Positions 5,620 to 8,950 of a DNA stretch of 8,950 nt are shown here, piece after piece. The stretch comes from Thermoplasmata archaeon (lineage in GTDB: Archaea > Thermoplasmatota > E2 > DHVEG-1): contig QMSS01000058.1 in NCBI GenBank assembly GCA_003649715.1, forward strand, positions 1-8,950, given 5' to 3'. A program made the translations under genes and the position numbers. The number at the start of each line of letters is the position of its first letter. Position 1 is the first letter of the stretch. The notes under the pieces were generated by a model. That model had not been told where the DNA came from. It ran no database searches and saw nothing but the letters and a program-made list of their open reading frames with translations.

Positions 5620-6711
5620 TTATTCTAGGTTTTTTGCTAGTTCTTCGTATGCAGTGAATGCTTGAATCAGCCCGTATCCATATAGATCATCATGTCTGTA
5701 GAGGTCATTGTATTTTTCTAATGGCCCTATTTTTTTTGCAGTTTTTGCAAATGTTTCTTTGAACATCTTTATTGTTGTTTGATTTCTATTTTTGGATCCA
5801 TCATGTTTGTATTCTGGGTATGCTTGTAGTAGTAATGCTATTATACCTGTTACATATGCTGCAGCTTGAGATGTGCCACTCATTTCTCCATATGCGCCAT
5901 TGTTTCTAGTAGACATTATTTTTGTTCCTGGTGCTATTAGTTCTGGTTTTTTGTTAGGGTTTTGAGTGTTTAGGTATTGATGACCCCTTGAGCTGAAGAC
6001 TGCTATGGATCCGGTTTTACAGGTTGCTCCTACAGTGATTACATTATCTAGTGTACCAGGAAATACAACGTTGCCATCATCATCTTGTCCGTCATCTCCA
6101 GCAGGTGCAATGACGAATATGCCGTTGTTTATAGCCTTTTGTATTAGTCCCGCTGTTTTACTGTTTTCATCTAGTTTCAAATTTTTTAGATTTTTACCCA
6201 GTGATAAACATATTATGTCGGCTCCTTTGTCTATGCAAAACTGTATGCTAGCTGCTATCAGGCTGTCATTTATCTGGTTGAAGGGATATTGATTTTTTGA
6301 TGTGGCTTTGGCAACAACAATTTTTGCACCTGGTGCTATTCCTTGCATATTGATTCCGGAAAGCAACCCTTGGATGGAAGTTTTTGAGACCAGTATACCT
6401 GCTATATGGGTTCCATGACCATCATCGTCATAGTACTTAGATCTGTTGTTCACAAAATCTTTCCATGCTATGAAGGATGATGGATCAAATTCCTGGTGAT
6501 GAATATCTACGCCTGTGTCAACTATGCCTATTGTTACCCCCGAGCCGTCGAAGCCTAATCTATGAAGTCTATCGATCTGTGTCATGGTAAATGCCCAGTT
6601 GTTGCTTTTTGGTATGAGTATACTGAGAGAGAAGATAGCGGCGAGGGTTGTGGATATGGCTATGAGTATTGTGGTTAGAATGATCAATGATCTATGGTTG
6701 ATCATAATCAT
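5620..6711 (-). CDS. Membrane-anchored subtilisin-like (S8) serine protease
   Basis: 363-residue subtilase. A strongly hydrophobic segment (about 8-33) after a short basic N-terminus acts as a signal anchor or signal peptide, so the catalytic domain is probably outside the membrane. The triad is visible: Asp65 in GIVDTGVD, His99 in DDDGHGTHIAG and Ser281 in MSGTSQAAAYVTG. The stretch equivalent to subtilisin's AAGNxG reads APAGDDGQ (202-209), so the oxyanion-hole Asn is replaced by Asp206. No inhibitor-type propeptide of about 70 residues lies between the membrane segment and the catalytic domain: only about 20 residues separate them. Acidic patches (95-97, 206-212) may bind calcium. The ATG at 6711 has AGGA 5 nt upstream, and that AGGA overlaps the end of pyrK, whose stop lies 2 nt away, so expression is coupled to the pyrimidine genes. 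Substrate unknown. Confidence 0.94.
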   Translation of the reverse strand: MIMINHRSLIILTTILIAISTTLAAIFSLSILIPKSNNWAFTMTQIDRLHRLGFDGSGVTIGIVDTGVDIHHQEFDPSSFIAWKDFVNNRSKYYDDDGHGTHIAGILVSKTSIQGLLSGINMQGIAPGAKIVVAKATSKNQYPFNQINDSLIAASIQFCIDKGADIICLSLGKNLKNLKLDENSKTAGLIQKAINNGIFVIAPAGDDGQDDDGNVVFPGTLDNVITVGATCKTGSIAVFSSRGHQYLNTQNPNKKPELIAPGTKIMSTRNNGAYGEMSGTSQAAAYVTGIIALLLQAYPEYKHDGSKNRNQTTIKMFKETFAKTAKKIGPLEKYNDLYRHDDLYGYGLIQAFTAYEELAKNLE

Positions 6712-6713
6712 GT

Positions 6714-7514
6714 TTATCCTAAGATCCTAATTTTTCTACCTGTAGGATCTCTCCTGTAGACGCCAAAATCCTCTATGTTTTTTAATGTTTTTCCATCAAA
6801 TACTGGGCCCTCTACGCATACTCGTAGTCCTTCTCCGATACAGCATTGTCCACATAGACCTATGCAGCATTTCATGTATCGTTCTAAAGAAGCTTGAAGC
6901 GGGATGTCTCCACATGTTTCGAGTAATTTTTTCATCATTGGCTCTGGTCCGCATGTAATGATTGAATTAAATCTTTCTCTTTTTTTGTTGAGAATCTGTT
7001 TAGAGAGATCAGATGCATAGCCTTTGTATCCCCTGGAGCCATCATCTGTAGAAATATGTATCTTGGCATTATGGTTTTTTAGTCTTTCCTCAAAAAATAT
7101 TTCTTCATAGGTTTTAGCTCCAATAACTACGGTAGAGGCAATGCCTTTGCTTATTGCTTTCTCAATAGCCGGTGCCAATGTGGCTATGCCGGTTCCACCA
7201 GCAACAAAGAGTATATGTTTTCCATCGATTCTAAAACCATTTCCATAGGGTCCTCTAATACCAATCATATCATCTGGTTTTAATTTGTATAGAGCAGTGG
7301 TTGCATCTCCAACTCTTCTAAATGTTATACCTTTGATGTCCTGAGAAATGTATGAGACACTCATCGGTATCTCATCTACACCTGGTATCCATATCATAAA
7401 AAACTGCCCGGGATCTACAGCTCTAGGATATCTAAACAGTAGTGTTTTGATTCCTCTCGCCTCTATTCTGCTATCAGTTATTTTTGTTATATATGGTAGA
7501 TTTACATGTTTCAT
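6714..7514 (-). CDS. pyrK: Dihydroorotate dehydrogenase electron-transfer subunit
   Basis: 266-residue iron-sulfur flavoprotein that passes electrons from the PyrD FMN to NAD+ in class 1B dihydroorotate dehydrogenase, step four of UMP synthesis. Domains in order: an FAD-binding beta-barrel with PMSVSYIS (50-57) and GPYGNGF (88-94); an NAD-binding half with VAGGTGIATLAPA (104-116) and CGPEPMM (188-194); and a C-terminal 2Fe-2S loop ERYMKCCIGLCGQCC (211-225) followed by RVCVEGPVF (231-239). Likely cluster ligands are Cys216, Cys221, Cys224 and Cys233, the usual C-x4-C-x2-C-x(n)-C order. Two further cysteines (217, 225) sit next to ligands. The start (ATG 7514) overlaps the pyrD stop by 4 nt, so the two subunits are translationally coupled, and the protease gene starts 2 nt after its stop. 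Confidence 0.97.
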   Translation of the reverse strand: MKHVNLPYITKITDSRIEARGIKTLLFRYPRAVDPGQFFMIWIPGVDEIPMSVSYISQDIKGITFRRVGDATTALYKLKPDDMIGIRGPYGNGFRIDGKHILFVAGGTGIATLAPAIEKAISKGIASTVVIGAKTYEEIFFEERLKNHNAKIHISTDDGSRGYKGYASDLSKQILNKKRERFNSIITCGPEPMMKKLLETCGDIPLQASLERYMKCCIGLCGQCCIGEGLRVCVEGPVFDGKTLKNIEDFGVYRRDPTGRKIRILG

Positions 7515-8422
7515 ATATGTGCAACTCCGATGAGATCTGACAGTTTTTTATAACCATGTTTTTTCATCCAGTTTTCGATTTCACTGCATACTGTTTTGAA
7601 TATATCGATACCTCTATAGTAAACACCGGATCCGATCTGAACAGCAGATGCTCCTGCCATAAAATATTCTATCGCATCCTCCCCCGTTGTTATGCCACCG
7701 ACTCCTATGATAGGGATCTGTATGTTTTCTGCTATCTCATACACACATCTCACACCTATAGGCATTATAGCCTTTCCTGAGTATCCTCCAATTTTGTTTG
7801 ATAAAATAGGTCTTCTCAGATCTATGTTGATCTTCATAGCCTTTACAGTGTTGATAGCAACTATTGCATCTGCGCCAGCTTCCTCTGCCATCTTTGCAAG
7901 CTCTATAATGCTTGTAACATTTGGCGAAAGCTTGATGAAAACAGGTATGGAGACATTTTCCTTAACTGCACATGTTATTTTTCTTACCAAATAGGGGTCG
8001 CATCCTATTTCCAAACCATATTTTTTTGTATGTGGACAACTTAGATTTAATTCCAGGGCATCGACGTCGAGATCTTCCATTCTTCGGCTGAGTTCTATAA
8101 ACTCATCGGGATTTGCTCCATAGATGCTTCCAATAATTGGTGTTTGCAGATGTTTTATTTTCTCAATCTCTTCCCCATAATGATCTATGCCGGGATTTGG
8201 AAGGCCCATAGCATTCAAAATCCCATGTTCTAGTTCGATAACAGTGGGGTTTGGATATCCCCTCCGAGCTGTTAGCCCAATGGATTTTGTGACAACAGCA
8301 CCTACCCCACCCCTTTTTATGATTCTCTGCATGCTCCCAGCATCTTCATCCATTATGCCAGATGCTAATATGGTTGGGTTTTTCAGTTTTATAGAGGATA
8401 TTGTTGTAGATATATCCACCAA
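7511..8422 (-). CDS. pyrD: Dihydroorotate dehydrogenase, class 1B catalytic subunit
   Basis: 303-residue FMN-dependent TIM barrel that oxidises dihydroorotate to orotate and passes electrons to PyrK. Key segments are VVTKSIG (43-49, Lys46 near FMN), NAMGLPNPG (70-78), ELNLSCPH (124-131) with Cys129 as the active-site base typical of class 1 enzymes, FIKLSPN (162-168, Lys164), the IGGYSG loop (211-216) and the phosphate-binding GVGGI (240-244) with QIGSG near residue 265. The presence of pyrK overlapping the stop marks class 1B. There is no in-frame ATG; a TTG at 8422 or the GTG three bases later begins MVDISTTISSIKLKNP, matching the usual family start. Length is normal and nothing essential is missing. 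First gene of the pyrDK-protease operon. Confidence 0.97.
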   Translation of the reverse strand: MVDISTTISSIKLKNPTILASGIMDEDAGSMQRIIKRGGVGAVVTKSIGLTARRGYPNPTVIELEHGILNAMGLPNPGIDHYGEEIEKIKHLQTPIIGSIYGANPDEFIELSRRMEDLDVDALELNLSCPHTKKYGLEIGCDPYLVRKITCAVKENVSIPVFIKLSPNVTSIIELAKMAEEAGADAIVAINTVKAMKINIDLRRPILSNKIGGYSGKAIMPIGVRCVYEIAENIQIPIIGVGGITTGEDAIEYFMAGASAVQIGSGVYYRGIDIFKTVCSEIENWMKKHGYKKLSDLIGVAHI

Positions 8423-8474
8423 ATTCCGACACCAAAGAAAACTAAATAGAAGCTCTTGTATAAAGCCATTTTTC

Positions 8475-8483
8475 TATTTATAC
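8475..8483 (-). promoter_or_regulatory. TATA box of the pyrD-pyrK-protease operon
   Basis: On the minus strand, GTATAAATA is the best TATA match upstream of pyrD, predicting a leader of about 30 nt. A second weaker box (TTTATA, near 8460) would give a leader of about 13 nt. The leader contains GGTG at about 11 nt from the start, a poor Shine-Dalgarno sequence. Confidence 0.45.
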
Positions 8484-8586
8484 TAAAAAATTTATTTTTT
8501 AAGATTTTATTTTGGTTTGTTCCAAGAAATGTACTAAAAAATCAATGTTCTAGAAAAGAAACAATTTTTTTCGATTTTATAAGAAA

Positions 8587-8805
8587 ATGAGTTATGTGGA
8601 GATGCAAAACCTGTCTGCTGAGGAAGTAGGTTCTGGTGAGGAGAGGAGGAAAGGATGGGATGCAAAAAAATTGGTGGATATTACTCCTCATATAGTAGGT
8701 ATATGCATCTCCACTTCTATTGTTAACCTAAGTTTATATAACTATTTTCTTCCTCCCCATGATGTTCAAACACCATGCCTGTTAACAATAGTTAACAACA
8801 TTTGA
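8587..8805 (+). CDS. Doubtful 72-codon open frame
   Basis: An ATG-initiated frame of 72 codons with a glutamate/glycine-rich start and a hydrophobic stretch near IVGICISTSIVNLSL (37-51). I recognise no family. TTTTATAAG at 8575-8583 is too close to the first ATG to be its promoter, though it would suit a leaderless start at the internal ATG at 8602. The frame runs straight through both 11-bp inverted repeats, which suggests that DNA or RNA structure, not protein, is what is conserved. Listed so that it is not lost; a spurious frame is more likely. Confidence 0.15.
   Translation: MSYVEMQNLSAEEVGSGEERRKGWDAKKLVDITPHIVGICISTSIVNLSLYNYFLPPHDVQTPCLLTIVNNI
8596..8714. repeat. 11-bp inverted repeat closing a possible structured RNA
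   Basis: GTGGAGATGCA (8596-8606) is perfectly complementary to TGCATCTCCAC (8704-8714). Inside lie two further complementary pairs: AACCT (8608-8612) with AGGTT (8628-8632), and TGAGGAG (8637-8643) with CTCCTCA (8684-8690). As RNA this would be a three-way junction of about 119 nt closed by an 11-bp stem. On the minus strand a TATA box (8741-8733) sits 23-27 bp ahead of the 5' arm, but an internal T7 (minus strand, 8671-8665) could end such a transcript early. No known RNA family is recognised. Confidence 0.5.
8717..8791. repeat. 11-bp inverted repeat with GTTAAC palindromes around a TATA box
   Basis: CTATTGTTAAC (8717-8727) and GTTAACAATAG (8781-8791) are perfect inverted copies 53 bp apart. 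GTTAAC occurs a third time at 8791-8796, making an almost palindromic GTTAAC-N4-GTTAAC at 8781-8796. TTTATATA (8733-8740) lies between the arms and reads as a TATA box on both strands. The layout could be paired operator sites around a promoter or the ends of a tiny non-autonomous element; no flanking target duplication is evident. Confidence 0.5.
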
Positions 8806-8806
8806 G

Positions 8807-8817
8807 TATTTAAATAT
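8807..8817 (+). promoter_or_regulatory. TATA box of the truncated transposase gene
   Basis: TATTTAAATAT is centred near 8812, predicting initiation near 8838 and a leader of roughly 47 nt that includes the hairpin at 8860-8881. Confidence 0.35.
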
Positions 8818-8859
8818 TTCCATCCTGTTGCTGTGTTGCATAATTTAAGATAGTAAAGA

Positions 8860-8881
8860 TGCATTCCTCTTTTGGGATGCA
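8860..8881 (+). promoter_or_regulatory. Leader hairpin covering the SD-like sequence of the transposase
   Basis: TGCATTCC (8860-8867) pairs with GGGATGCA (8874-8881), one G-U pair included, around the six-base loop TCTTTT. The 3' arm contains GGGA, the only Shine-Dalgarno-like sequence before the ATG at 8885, so folding would hide it and limit translation. Such control of transposase synthesis is known from several insertion sequences; here it is inferred from sequence only. Confidence 0.4.
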
Positions 8882-8884
8882 CCA

Positions 8885-8950
8885 ATGAAAAAGAAAAGAT
8901 GGGGTAAAAAATACGTTGATAAAAGGGATTGGCACACGTATAATGAGAAG
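8885..8950 (+). CDS. Probable transposase, N-terminal fragment cut by the window end
   Basis: The frame stays open from the ATG at 8885 to the window edge (22 codons). The visible peptide is very basic at first (MKKKRWGKK) and continues KRDWHTYNEK, which resembles the N-terminal RDWxxYNE segment of some archaeal IS5-type DDE transposases. That resemblance is from memory of the family pattern over a short stretch, so the IS family is uncertain, and another basic protein is possible. It has its own TATA box and a hairpin directly ahead of the start. The element's left terminal repeat cannot be fixed without its right end. Confidence 0.4.
   Translation, partial: MKKKRWGKKYVDKRDWHTYNEK

Larger units (their letters stand above)
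8423..8884. other. 462-bp gene-poor region between pyrD and the transposase
   Basis: No convincing protein gene here. It contains the pyrD promoter at the left; an 11-bp direct repeat TACTAAAAAAT (8481-8491 and 8532-8542); a TATA-like TTTTATAAG (8575-8583); two 11-bp inverted repeats (8596-8714 and 8717-8791), each listed separately; a second TATA-like box TTTATATA (8733-8740) between the arms of the latter; and a third, TATTTAAATAT (8807-8817), ahead of the transposase. GATGCA or its complement occurs five times between 8601 and 8881. The only open frame of note is the 72-codon one at 8587. Confidence 0.7.

Noticed and set aside
8389..8469. 26-codon hydrophobic frame on the minus strand overlapping the pyrD start, considered as a leader peptide.
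   Set aside because: Its ATG is about 9 bp from the TATA box centre, so it would lie upstream of the expected transcript start.
8596..8714. SRP RNA or RNase P RNA for the structured spacer region.
   Set aside because: Far too short, and the conserved SRP helix 8 and RNase P core sequences are not visible.
8587..8805. 72-codon frame as a real small gene.
   Set aside because: No family match, passes through two inverted repeats, and its TATA box is too close to the first ATG. Kept only as a low-confidence feature.
8423..8884. CRISPR array.
   Set aside because: Repeats are short, inverted and irregularly spaced; there is no direct repeat-spacer pattern and no cas gene.

Overview
The window is AT-rich archaeal chromosomal DNA. 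The evidence is a RecA-family recombinase of the archaeal RadA type (N-terminal helix-hairpin-helix, then the ATPase core), KaiC-like ATPases, TATA-box promoters about 25-40 bp ahead of starts, several near-leaderless genes, a class II tRNA-Leu without an encoded CCA, and a PyrD/PyrK (class 1B) pair. A euryarchaeal, possibly Thermoplasmata-related lineage would fit, but the sequence alone does not settle the lineage.

Left part (1-3554, + strand): tRNA-Leu(CAG) comes first, then four RecA-fold genes in a row. The first (289-1032) is a KaiC-like protein with intact Walker motifs. The second (1039-1629) follows 6 nt later, keeps a Walker B-like strand and has no P-loop. The third (1779-2546) is a full-length KaiC-like protein that has lost both the Walker A lysine and the Walker B aspartate. 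The fourth is radA. One active and two degenerate paralogues directly ahead of the recombinase is the most interesting arrangement in the window. It resembles the logic of eukaryotic Rad51-paralogue mediator complexes, but a role in recombination is inference from position and fold.

Middle (3712-5582): a secreted PKD-domain lipoprotein on the + strand ends tail-to-tail, with a 4-nt overlap, against a two-gene minus-strand unit (a YjbQ/UPF0047 protein, then a small FMN nitroreductase).

Right part (5620-8422, minus strand): a tight operon in the order pyrD, pyrK (4-nt overlap), then a membrane-anchored subtilisin-like protease (2-nt gap). PyrD and PyrK together make the NAD-dependent dihydroorotate dehydrogenase of pyrimidine synthesis. 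The protease has the Asp-His-Ser triad, but Asp stands where the oxyanion-hole Asn is expected.

Right edge (8423-8950): 462 bp without a convincing gene. It holds two separate 11-bp inverted repeats, a repeated GATGCA motif and several TATA-like boxes. At the end is the truncated 5' end of a probable transposase, preceded by a hairpin that covers its SD-like sequence. This is the only part that looks like accessory or mobile DNA.
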